From contig DASYXS010000150.1 in assembly GCA_035934535.1 (NCBI GenBank), forward strand, positions 1 through 10,164: a stretch of 10,164 nucleotides of DNA. Reading direction: 5' to 3'. The notes under the pieces were generated by a model that was given only the letters and a program-made list of their open reading frames with translations, made no database searches and was not told where the DNA came from. Every line of letters begins with the position of its first letter. Within the stretch, counting starts at the first letter, position 1. Shown here in pieces: positions 1 through 6,133 of this stretch. Origin of the DNA: DASSJF01 sp035934535 (lineage in GTDB: Bacteria; Sysuimicrobiota; Sysuimicrobiia; Sysuimicrobiales; Segetimicrobiaceae). Made by a program: the position numbers and the translations under genes.

Positions 1-414
1 CTCGGAGGGCTTCGCCGGTCGATGGACCGGATGTTTGACGAGCTTCTTCTGCGCCACCCACGGCGGGCAACGACCCCCAAAGAATGGGAACCCGCGGTCG
101 AGATGTTCGAGACGAATAACGAGGTAGTCGTGAGGGCCGATCTGCCCAGCATCGATCCGAAGCAGGTGGAGATCACCGTCACCGATGACATGATCACGCT
201 GCGGGGCGAGACGAAGCACGAAGAAGAGCAGAAGGAACGCAACTACTACTACCGTGAGCTCCTGTACGGGGCGTTCGTCCGCACGCTCAGGTTTCCCACG
301 CCCGTGAAGGGCGCGGAGGCCAAGGCGGTCTACAAGGACGGTGTGCTGGAGGTGAAGATCCCCCAGGCCGAGCACGTGAAGCCGATCCCGGTGAAGGTGC
401 AGGCGGCGGCCTGA
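1..414 (+). CDS. Small heat-shock protein, Hsp20/alpha-crystallin family (5' end outside window)
   Basis: ATP-independent cytoplasmic holdase chaperone that binds unfolding proteins. The alpha-crystallin domain is clear: it opens at WEPAVEMFET (about residue 22 counted from the ATG at 22), continues through VVVRADLPSIDPKQVEITV, and has the hallmark A-x-x-x-x-GVL motif as AVYKDGVLEVKIP near the end. A short C-terminal IPV (in KPIPVKV) matches the I-x-I/V anchor used in oligomer assembly. The frame is open to base 1, and the residues before the ATG (LGGLRRS) followed by MDRMFDEL match the usual LRREMDRLFDE stretch of Hsp20 N-termini. The true start is therefore probably upstream and the gene is truncated by the window edge. 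A weaker alternative is initiation at the ATG at 22, with GGAGGG at 4-9 as a rather distant ribosome binding site. It is followed by a strong hairpin and then a COG2403 gene on the same strand. Confidence 0.93.
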   Translation, partial: LGGLRRSMDRMFDELLLRHPRRATTPKEWEPAVEMFETNNEVVVRADLPSIDPKQVEITVTDDMITLRGETKHEEEQKERNYYYRELLYGAFVRTLRFPTPVKGAEAKAVYKDGVLEVKIPQAEHVKPIPVKVQAAA

Positions 415-441
415 CGACCCGAGGTCGCGCGTCTGCAGTAG

Positions 442-466
442 CGGCGGCCGGCTCTGCCGGCCGCCG
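442..466 (+). terminator. Perfect 11-bp GC hairpin between hsp20 and the COG2403 gene
   Basis: CGGCGGCCGGC (442-452), a TCT loop, and GCCGGCCGCCG (456-466) form a perfect 11-bp stem. There is no T-run after it, so it is not a canonical intrinsic terminator. It may still attenuate or stabilise the hsp20 transcript 3' end. It ends only 9 bases before the start codon of the next gene and occupies the place where that gene's ribosome binding site would be, so it could also affect that gene's translation. Confidence 0.5.
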
Positions 467-475
467 TCGCCGATT

Positions 476-1786
476 ATGAGCACACGCGTCCTCATCCTCG
501 GCGCAGCCGGGCGGGATTTCCACAACTTTAACCTTTGCTACCGCGACAACCCGGAAGCGACGGTCGTGGCGTTCACCGCCACGCAGATCCCAAACATCGC
601 CGGCCGCCGCTACCCGTCCGAACTGGCCGGGTCCCGTTACCCCGATGGCATTCCAATCGTGCCGGAAGCCGGGCTGGCCGGGTTGATTCGGGACCTTCGC
701 GTCGAACAGGTCGTCTTTGCCTACAGCGACGTCTCCTACCAGCACGTCATGCACCTGGCCGCGGTCGCACTCGCCGGCGGAGCCGACTTCGTATTGCTGG
801 GCCCGCATCGCACGATGCTCGCCGCGGGGAAGCCTGTCGTCGCGGTGTGCGCGGTCCGGACAGGCGCCGGCAAGAGCCCGGTCACGCGCCGGGTCGCCGA
901 GATCGTCCGATCGGCGGGACTCCGGCCCGCCGCCGTGCGGCACCCGATGCCGTATGGGGATCCGGCGCGGCAGGCGTGCCAGCGGTTCGCGACCGTGGAC
1001 GACCTCGACCGCGAGGCCTGCACGATCGAGGAGCGCGAGGAGTACGAACCGCATCTTGCCCGAGGCGTCCCGGTTTTTGCGGGCGTCGACTACGCGCGCG
1101 TGCTTGCGGCGGCCGAGCAGGAGGCCGACGTCATCCTATGGGACGGCGGCAACAACGACCTGCCGTTCATTCGGCCCAATCTCCACATCGTCGTCGCCGA
1201 TGCGCTCCGCCCCGGGCATGAGACCGCGTACTATCCAGGAGAGGCCAATGTATTGATGGCCGACGTCGTGATTATCAGCAAGGTCAACACGGCCCCGCCG
1301 GATGCGGTCCGGGCGATTCGGGCGACCGTGAGCGCGCTCAACCCCGGGGCGCAGATCCTGGAAGCAGATCTTACCATCCTCGTCGACGGCGAGGATCGTG
1401 TCCGTGGCCGCCGGGCGCTCGTCGTCGAAGACGGCCCCACCCTCACCCACGGCGGGATGGCGTCCGGCGCCGGATTGCTCGCCGCGCAGCGGCTCGGCGC
1501 TTCCCTTGTGGATCCCCGGCCGTGGGCCCGCGGCTCCATCGCGGATGCGTACCGAGCGTACCCGCACGTGGGTCCCGTGCTGCCGGCGATGGGCTACGGG
1601 GACCGGCAGCTGCGCGATCTCGAGGCCACGATTGCCGCGGTCCCGTGCGACGTGGTCGTGTGCGCGACGCCTGTCGACCTTCAGCGCATCATCACGATCG
1701 GGCAGCCGGTCGCCCGTGTGACTTACGAGGCCCGCGAGCGCTCGGAGGGTGCGCTGGCCGCGGCCGTCCTGTCCGCCGTGCGCTAG
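476..1786 (+). CDS. Cyclic 2,3-diphosphoglycerate synthetase-like GTPase (COG2403)
   Basis: 436-residue protein resembling archaeal cyclic 2,3-diphosphoglycerate synthetase, which closes 2,3-DPG into an intramolecular phosphoanhydride using ATP. The role of bacterial members is not established, so this is a family call only. The N-terminus has a Rossmann-like start (RVLILGAAGRDFHNFN, 4-19). A P-loop follows at 127-135 (VRTGAGKSP, Lys133-Ser134, with the usual first Gly replaced by Val127). Next are the family motif LWDGGNNDLPFIRP (221-234), an NKxD-like ISKVNTA (267-273) and EDGPTLTHGGM (318-328). The length is normal for the family. The ATG at 476 is supported by the match of residues 1-19 to the family N-terminus, yet no Shine-Dalgarno sequence precedes it. 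The gene is convergent with arcC, and the two overlap by four bases. Proximity of this family to carbamate kinase hints at a shared acyl-phosphate or nitrogen-metabolism role, but that is inference. Confidence 0.85.
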   Translation: MSTRVLILGAAGRDFHNFNLCYRDNPEATVVAFTATQIPNIAGRRYPSELAGSRYPDGIPIVPEAGLAGLIRDLRVEQVVFAYSDVSYQHVMHLAAVALAGGADFVLLGPHRTMLAAGKPVVAVCAVRTGAGKSPVTRRVAEIVRSAGLRPAAVRHPMPYGDPARQACQRFATVDDLDREACTIEEREEYEPHLARGVPVFAGVDYARVLAAAEQEADVILWDGGNNDLPFIRPNLHIVVADALRPGHETAYYPGEANVLMADVVIISKVNTAPPDAVRAIRATVSALNPGAQILEADLTILVDGEDRVRGRRALVVEDGPTLTHGGMASGAGLLAAQRLGASLVDPRPWARGSIADAYRAYPHVGPVLPAMGYGDRQLRDLEATIAAVPCDVVVCATPVDLQRIITIGQPVARVTYEARERSEGALAAAVLSAVR

Positions 1787-2706
1787 GCGGTCGTCCGCGC
1801 GCGATCCGGGTGCACCGTCGTGCCGGCTTCGTGGCGCAGCATGGCGCCGGCGTCTTCCAGGGCGCCGATCAGAGCGGTGCCCCCGGTTGCTTCGACGAAC
1901 CGGCAGGCCCCCTCGACCTTCGGTCCCATGGAGCCGGCGGCAAACGCGAGACAGCGCAACTCGCCCGGCGTCGCCTCCCGAATGGGCCGGGCCCGGGATG
2001 TGCCCCACTCGCGCTGGACGGCCCGTACGTCCGTGAGCATGAGCAACACATCCGCCGCCAGGGCGCTGGCGAGGAGCGCCGCCGACAAGTCCTTGTCGAT
2101 CACCGCCTCGACCCCCCGGACTGCGCCCGCCTCATCGATCGCAACGGGGATCCCGCCGCCGCCTGCGCAGATTACGAGCGCACCGGCCTCCATCAGCAAC
2201 CGGATCGCCCGCAGTTCGAGGATGCGTCGGGGCTCGGGGGAAGGGACGACTCTCCGAAAGCGGTTGCCGTCGCGGGCCATCGACCAGCCGCGCTCCGACG
2301 CAAGGCGCTGCGCGGCTTCCTTCGTGTAGACGGGCCCGACCGGCTTGCTCGGCGCCTGAAACGCCGGATCGGTGCGCTCCACGACGACCTGCGTGAGGAG
2401 AGTGACGACGTCCCGCCCCGGCAGCTCGTTGACCAGTTCCTGCTCGATCAGATACCCGATCATCCCCTCGCTTTCCGCACCGAGGACGTCGAGCGGGTAC
2501 GGGCGCACGTCTGGAAACGCATCTCCCTGCAGCGCGAGCAGCCCGACCTGCGGACCATTGCCGTGCGTCACGACGACTTCGTGGGCGCGAGCCACCTCCG
2601 CGATCGAGCGGGCGGCCCGACGGACATTGACCCGCTGGATGTTTGCTTCGAGCGGCTCGCCCCGGCGGAGAAGAGCATTGCCGCCCAGGGCGATCACGAC
2701 CCGCAC
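1783..2706 (-). CDS. arcC: Carbamate kinase
   Basis: Cytoplasmic enzyme interconverting carbamoyl phosphate + ADP with carbamate + ATP. It usually makes ATP at the end of arginine-deiminase, agmatine or purine-derived carbamoyl pathways. All family landmarks of this amino-acid-kinase fold protein are present in 307 residues: ALGGNALL (6-13), THGNGPQVG (47-55), Lys121 in PSKPVGPVY, RRVVPSPEPR (151-160), AGGGGIPV (181-188), VIDKDLSAALLA (202-213), LTDV (224-227), GSMGPKVEGA (258-267) and the C-terminal GTTVHP (295-300). The start is GTG at 2704-2706. It is chosen because MRVVIALGGN aligns with the family N-terminus and AAGG lies 4 bases upstream. No arginine deiminase or carbamoyltransferase gene is visible in the window, so the pathway is unknown. 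It follows a cold-shock gene closely on the same strand and its stop codon overlaps that of the convergent COG2403 gene. Confidence 0.96.
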   Translation of the reverse strand: MRVVIALGGNALLRRGEPLEANIQRVNVRRAARSIAEVARAHEVVVTHGNGPQVGLLALQGDAFPDVRPYPLDVLGAESEGMIGYLIEQELVNELPGRDVVTLLTQVVVERTDPAFQAPSKPVGPVYTKEAAQRLASERGWSMARDGNRFRRVVPSPEPRRILELRAIRLLMEAGALVICAGGGGIPVAIDEAGAVRGVEAVIDKDLSAALLASALAADVLLMLTDVRAVQREWGTSRARPIREATPGELRCLAFAAGSMGPKVEGACRFVEATGGTALIGALEDAGAMLRHEAGTTVHPDRARTTA

Positions 2707-2716
2707 TGCACCTTAC

Positions 2717-2938
2717 TCAAGGGGCGTGACGTTTGCCGCCCACGGGCCCTTTTGCCTCCTGGACGATCTCGAACTCTACTCGTTGGCCGTCACCCAGGCT
2801 GCGGCGGCCCGCGCCCGCGATCGCGCTGTAGTGCACAAACACATCCGGGCCGCCGCCGTCCACCGCGATGAAGCCAAACCCTTTGCTGTCGTTGAACCAC
2901 TTGACGGTTCCCTTGACCCTTGTCACCGGCCCTGCCAT
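2717..2938 (-). CDS. Cold-shock domain protein (CspA family) with apparent C-terminal frameshift
   Basis: Small single-strand RNA/DNA-binding OB-fold protein, acting as an RNA chaperone. Visible motifs are GTVKWFNDSKGFGFI (10-24, containing RNP1 K-G-F-G-F-I), DVFVHYSAI (32-40, RNP2) and the conserved VEFEIVQEAKGP (54-65). As read, the protein ends KGP-VGGKRHAP. Reading one base on after the GP codons (skipping about position 2743, next to a GGGCCC run) gives KGP-WAANVTPLE and a TAA at 2713-2715. This is the typical Csp ending, whose AANV strand is the last strand of the barrel. The restored protein would be 74 residues. This indicates either a sequencing or assembly indel or a recent frameshift mutation. 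The start is certain: AAGGAGG lies 8 bases upstream of the ATG. With the frame restored, the stop falls 6 bases from the arcC GTG, so the two genes are probably co-transcribed. Confidence 0.93.
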   Translation of the reverse strand: MAGPVTRVKGTVKWFNDSKGFGFIAVDGGGPDVFVHYSAIAGAGRRSLGDGQRVEFEIVQEAKGPVGGKRHAP

Positions 2939-2946
2939 CGCGGTTG

Positions 2947-2953
2947 CCTCCTT
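2947..2953 (-). promoter_or_regulatory. Shine-Dalgarno site of the cold-shock gene
   Basis: AAGGAGG on the minus strand, 8 bases before the ATG at 2938. It is one of the two strongest ribosome binding sites in the window and fixes the csp start. Confidence 0.8.
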
Positions 2954-2982
2954 CGACGCGCGCTGCCCGCGTATTCGTCTTT

Positions 2983-2988
2983 AGGATA
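2983..2988 (-). promoter_or_regulatory. Possible -10 element for csp-arcC
   Basis: TATCCT on the minus strand (4 of 6 matches to TATAAT), placed to give a leader of roughly 40 bases before the csp start. No good -35 hexamer is found at 16-18 bp upstream, so this is only a weak candidate. Confidence 0.2.
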
Positions 2989-3157
2989 GCCGCGACGTAC
3001 CTCGAACGCCATCGGGCATGCATCGTATTGGCCGGACCGATGGATCGTCGCCCTCACAGTCAGGCACAATATCAGGCCCCCACCTCCTCGTCTTTGCTGC
3101 GCGTGGTGCGGCTCCGGAGACACAGGCCGAATGTGCCGAGCGCACACCGTAGGGACA

Positions 3158-3183
3158 CTGCGTCGTCGGCGCGACGACGTCAG
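3158..3183. repeat. Bulged 11-bp hairpin in the csp upstream region
   Basis: CTG + CGTCGTCG (3158-3168), a GCG loop, then CGACGACG (3172-3179), a single bulged T and CAG (3181-3183). This gives an 8-bp perfect stem extended by 3 bp past a bulge. There is no T-run on either strand, so a structured RNA or an operator fits as well as a terminator. Confidence 0.5.
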
Positions 3184-3246
3184 CCTGCCGCGTAACAATA
3201 GTAGAGGAGCGCATCTCTTCAGGGCTCGCGCTGTCTTCGGCCGCCT

Positions 3247-3266
3247 CCGACGGGTCCTACCGTCGG
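3247..3266. repeat. 7-bp perfect inverted repeat
   Basis: CCGACGG (3247-3253), a 6-base loop and CCGTCGG (3260-3266). It lies about 180-200 bases past the stop of the LonB-like gene on the minus strand. There is no T-tract. It is followed 11 bases later on the + strand by a second hairpin. Confidence 0.45.
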
Positions 3267-3277
3267 CTGGTGCTCTC

Positions 3278-3291
3278 CAGAGGTGCCTCTG
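3278..3291. repeat. Short palindrome adjacent to the 3247 hairpin
   Basis: CAGAGG-TG-CCTCTG, which as RNA would be a 5-bp stem closed by a GTGC loop. Alone it is weak. With the neighbouring hairpin it makes a tandem stem-loop pair. Confidence 0.35.
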
Positions 3292-3367
3292 AAGTGGACA
3301 TGGCCGACCTTCGGAGTCCGTCCGGCGACGTTTGACTCAGCGTTTGCCGCGTGCGCTCCCAACACAC

Positions 3368-3396
3368 AGGATACCATTGTGGTGCCGCGCAGTCCA
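3368..3396 (-). promoter_or_regulatory. Possible sigma-70-type promoter inside the intergenic region
   Basis: On the minus strand TGGACT (3391-3396) and TATCCT (3368-3373) are separated by exactly 17 bp, each with 4 of 6 consensus matches. A transcript from here would start about 80 bases past the protease stop and pass through all three hairpins before csp. This is compatible with a long csp leader or a small RNA, but hexamers of this quality arise by chance. Confidence 0.25.
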
Positions 3397-3446
3397 TCGG
3401 ATCGTGGCCGTACTCTGGGCGGCGCCGGCGGCCGCGTGACCCGCGT

Positions 3447-5900
3447 TCACGGCTCGCCGCCCGGACGGACGGGCTCACGCTGTCCGTCGATCATCCCAAA
3501 TTCGCGATAGCGCCGCGCGAACTCCCCGAGGCGTGCGGCGACGCGGCCGTTGAGGGAGCCGGCGGGGTATGCACCGGCGGCATCGGGCATCCCCGCCGCT
3601 ACCCCGGTGAGGATCTCGATCTCTTCGTCGACGGTGCGGATGGCCCACACGTGGAACCGGCCCTCCCGGACGGCCGTCACGACCTCCTCGCGCAGCATCA
3701 AGTCGCGGACGTTGCGGTGCGGGATGATGACGCCCTGACGGCCGGTGAGACCCTTGATCTTGCACACGGCGTAAAAACCCTCGATCTTCTCATTGACGCC
3801 GCCGATCGGCTGGACCTCGCCCTTCTGGTTCACCGATCCGGTCACCGCGATCCCCTGATCGATCGGCAGGCCCGAGAGCTCGCTCAGCAGCGCGCTGAGC
3901 TCGGTCGAACTGGCGCTGTCGCCGTCGACATCCGAGTACAGCTGCTCGAACGTCAACGACGCGGAGATGCTGAGCGGATACTGCTGCGCAAAGCGGCCGG
4001 CGAGGAACGCCGCGAGCACGAACACGCCCTTCGTGTGAATCCGTCCGGACATCCGGGCCTCGCGCTCGATGTGGACCACCCCGCGGCTCCCGAGGTGGGC
4101 CCGCGCCGTGATGCGGCTCGGGTGGCCGAACGTATAGTCGCCGAGCTGCAGCACCGACAGCCCGTTGACCTGCCCGACCACCGCGCCGTCGGTATCGATG
4201 AGCAGTTGCCCCCGAGCGACCAGCTCGCGAAGCTTTTCCTCCACGAGGCTCGACCGGTACACCTTTTCCTCGATCGCGCGCCGCACGTCGTCCCGCGTGA
4301 CGAGCTCCCGTCCCTCGCGACCGGCCCACGCGGACGCCTCGAACGCGATCTCCGTCACCGCGCCAAACCGCGTGCTGAGCTTGTCCCGGTTCCCCGCGAT
4401 CCGGGCGCTGTACTCCAGCATAGCGGCTACGCCGGAGGCATCGAATTGACGGACGTGCGAATCGCGGCACACGGACGCGATCGTCCGGACGTACTCCCGC
4501 TCGGACGCGGGAGTGCGATCCATCACGACGTCGAAGTCGGCGCGGATCTTGAACAGTTTGTCGAACTCTTCGTCGAACGCGTAGAGCAGATGGTAGAGGT
4601 CCGGCGTCCCGACGAGGACGACTTTGACGTCGGCCGGAATCGGCTCCGGCCTGAGCGTGCTCACCGCAATCATGCCCAGCGACTCGCCGAGCGGTTCGAT
4701 CCGGATCTCCCGGCTCCGGAGCGCCCGCTTGAGACCCTCGTAGGCGAACGGGCTCGTCAACACGTCGCGGATCTGGAGGATCAGGTAGCCGCCGTTGGCG
4801 CGGTGGAGCGCGCCCGCCTTGATCATCGACGGATCGGTGACCAGCGTGCCGAACTCGGCCCGGTACTCGGCCTTGCCGACCAGGTTGTAGTACGTGGGGT
4901 TCGGCTCCACGACGACGGGCGCGCCGCGCGTCGCGCTGTTGTCGACCAGCAGCGTGACCTGGTAGCGGGCAAACGGGTCCTGGCGCGGCAGCGGCAGCAG
5001 CGCCGGCCGCCCGCCGCCGCCCTCGGCCCCGGCGGCCAGCAGGTCGGCGAGCTGCGCGAGCATGTCTTGCTTGCTCGCCTCGAGAAAGGCGATAACCTTC
5101 GCATGATCGCGGTACTCCTGGCGGAGGCGCTCCAACGGCGCGTCGACGACCGATCCGGCGGTCTCGATCTCCAGGCGGCGGAATGCGTCGCGGCCCTCCC
5201 GCTCCAGCGCGCGTATCTTCCGGCCGGTGTCGCTGACGAGCTCCTCGAGTTCCTTCATCCGCTCGACCAGGCGCGCCTGATCGGCCTTCGGAAGCGCTTC
5301 GAAGATCTCCGCGGGAATCGGCTCCCCGCGCAGGTCCACCGGCACGGTGAGGACACCCGTCGGTGTGCGCTGCAGCACGAACCCGCGGAGCCGCGCCTGG
5401 GCCGCCAGGCCTTCCCAGACGTCTTCCATCTTCTGCGCGTAGCGTTTGGCGACGTCCGCGCGCTGCCGCTCGTACGCTTCGCTCGTGAATGCGCGGCGGA
5501 GCCCTTCGGACACGTCTCTCACGAAGTCCGCCACATCGTCGCGAAACACCCGGCCCCGGCCTGCCGGCAGCGAGATGGCCGTGGGGCGATCGGCCGCGCC
5601 GAAGTCGCGAACGTAGCACCAGTCGGGCGGGACCGGCCGTTCGCGGGCCGCGTCTTCCACCTCGGTCCGCGCGTATGAACTGCGGCCCGTCCCGGGATAG
5701 CCGCTGACGAAGATGTTGTATCCGGGCTGCTCGACGGAAAGTCCGAACGTCAGCGCGCGGACCGCCCGCCCCTGCCCGGTAACATGCGCCTCCGCCGGCA
5801 GGTCGGCCGTCGTTGCAAAGCCGAGGCCGGCCGGATCGCAGGTCCAGCGGAGTGTCTCGGCCGGCAGGGCAAGAGCGGTGCGCGCGGGCGATTCGCTCAT
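3447..5900 (-). CDS. LonB-like ATP-dependent serine protease (COG1067, AAA_32 + Lon_C)
   Basis: 817-residue cytoplasmic AAA+ protease of the Lon-related family, expected to unfold and degrade damaged or regulatory proteins. An N-terminal segment (LRWTCDPAGLGFATT, 17-31) typical of the family leads to the P-loop GYPGTGRSS (67-75), in which Arg73 replaces the usual Lys. A helical, probably coiled-coil insertion spans about 130-290. The second half of the ATPase has HRANGGYLILQIRD (366-379, Walker B position) and VVLVGTPDLYHLLYAFDEEFDKLFKIRADFD (427-457). The proteolytic domain has GDSASS with Ser662, and GVNEKIEGF with Lys705. The Ser-Lys spacing of 43 equals that of E. coli Lon (Ser679/Lys722), so the protease site looks intact. 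The start ATG is supported by the N-terminal match but lacks its own ribosome binding site. It overlaps the stop of a small upstream ORF (ATGA), implying translational coupling. Confidence 0.93.
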   Translation of the reverse strand: MSESPARTALALPAETLRWTCDPAGLGFATTADLPAEAHVTGQGRAVRALTFGLSVEQPGYNIFVSGYPGTGRSSYARTEVEDAARERPVPPDWCYVRDFGAADRPTAISLPAGRGRVFRDDVADFVRDVSEGLRRAFTSEAYERQRADVAKRYAQKMEDVWEGLAAQARLRGFVLQRTPTGVLTVPVDLRGEPIPAEIFEALPKADQARLVERMKELEELVSDTGRKIRALEREGRDAFRRLEIETAGSVVDAPLERLRQEYRDHAKVIAFLEASKQDMLAQLADLLAAGAEGGGGRPALLPLPRQDPFARYQVTLLVDNSATRGAPVVVEPNPTYYNLVGKAEYRAEFGTLVTDPSMIKAGALHRANGGYLILQIRDVLTSPFAYEGLKRALRSREIRIEPLGESLGMIAVSTLRPEPIPADVKVVLVGTPDLYHLLYAFDEEFDKLFKIRADFDVVMDRTPASEREYVRTIASVCRDSHVRQFDASGVAAMLEYSARIAGNRDKLSTRFGAVTEIAFEASAWAGREGRELVTRDDVRRAIEEKVYRSSLVEEKLRELVARGQLLIDTDGAVVGQVNGLSVLQLGDYTFGHPSRITARAHLGSRGVVHIEREARMSGRIHTKGVFVLAAFLAGRFAQQYPLSISASLTFEQLYSDVDGDSASSTELSALLSELSGLPIDQGIAVTGSVNQKGEVQPIGGVNEKIEGFYAVCKIKGLTGRQGVIIPHRNVRDLMLREEVVTAVREGRFHVWAIRTVDEEIEILTGVAAGMPDAAGAYPAGSLNGRVAARLGEFARRYREFGMIDGQREPVRPGGEP

Positions 5901-5965
5901 TCCACAACGCCCACGGCCGTCGACAGCGCGGCGAGCACGCCGAGCCAGCCGAGTTCTCCGAGCAC
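5897..5965 (-). CDS. 22-residue hydrophobic leader ORF coupled to the LonB-like gene
   Basis: Not recognised. A GTG at 5963-5965, directly preceded by an in-frame TGA, opens a 22-codon ORF. Its product is almost entirely hydrophobic (LGWLGVLAALSTAVGVV covers most of it, with one Glu near each end), so it resembles a single membrane-spanning segment. A perfect AGGAGGT lies 7 bases upstream. The stop TGA overlaps the protease ATG in the four-base ATGA arrangement typical of translational coupling. The protease gene has no ribosome binding site of its own, so ribosomes likely reach it through this ORF. The product could be a genuine micro-membrane protein or only a translated leader. Confidence 0.5.
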   Translation of the reverse strand: MLGELGWLGVLAALSTAVGVVE

Positions 5966-5972
5966 TCAGACC

Positions 5973-5979
5973 ACCTCCT
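5973..5979 (-). promoter_or_regulatory. Shine-Dalgarno site for the leader ORF/protease pair
   Basis: AGGAGGT on the minus strand, 7 bases before the GTG at 5965. It is about 72 bases from the protease ATG and so cannot serve that start directly. This is the main evidence that the small ORF is translated. Confidence 0.65.
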
Positions 5980-5982
5980 CGC

Positions 5983-6008
5983 CCGTCCCATCATCGCCAA
6001 TGGGACGG
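5983..6008 (-). promoter_or_regulatory. 9-bp perfect hairpin just upstream of the leader ORF ribosome binding site
   Basis: On the minus strand CCGTCCCAT, an 8-base loop and ATGGGACGG form a perfect inverted repeat that ends 3 bases before the AGGAGGT. No U-run follows. Possible roles are an operator for a dimeric repressor, a leader stem-loop affecting initiation on the LonB-like mRNA, or a weak 3' end for the upstream ribulokinase transcript. Confidence 0.5.
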
Positions 6009-6133
6009 TACGGCGGGATCAGGCTGCGGTCTGATTCTGGCTCAGGCGGCGATGCGACAAGTTTCTTGAGTCCCCTACTACACGATATCTTGCGCCGCCT
6101 CCGAAGCAGCGTGGAGGGGATCTTAGAGCGCCG

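Larger units (their letters stand above)
2939..3446. other. 508-bp intergenic region between the LonB-like gene and csp
   Basis: No ORF here looks like a real gene: the open frames are short and arginine/serine-rich, with no recognisable motif. The region does hold several perfect inverted repeats (3158-3183, 3247-3266, 3278-3291) and promoter-like hexamers on the minus strand. It could contain the 3' end of the protease transcript, the csp promoter and leader, or a small structured RNA. No tRNA-like T-loop was found. Confidence 0.6.

Noticed and set aside
2995..3015. tRNA-like GTTCGA on the minus strand
   Set aside because: The rest of the T-arm and any acceptor or anticodon stem are missing.
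2923..3214. Small minus-strand and plus-strand ORFs in the csp upstream region (up to 91 codons)
   Set aside because: Compositions are Arg/Ser-rich with no motif, and no convincing ribosome binding site precedes their listed starts.
3351..5678. 775-codon open frame on the + strand opposite the LonB-like gene
   Set aside because: It is an antisense shadow caused by high GC3 coding. It is rich in Arg/Asp/His, has no family motifs, and the opposite strand has a full conserved protease.
5951..5970. GAGTGCTC resembling half of a CIRCE heat-shock operator before the protease
   Set aside because: Only one half-site fragment is present and the partner arm TTAGCACTC at 9-bp spacing is missing.
3790..6000. 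736-codon minus-strand frame starting at 6000
   Set aside because: It overlaps the LonB-like gene in another frame and is dominated by Arg/Gly/Ala/Pro without motifs. Only the 22-codon ORF in the leader has translational signals.
6060..6120. Possible terminator after araB (short CCTCC/GGAGG stem)
   Set aside because: Only 5 bp, a 10-base loop and no U-run. Too weak to call.
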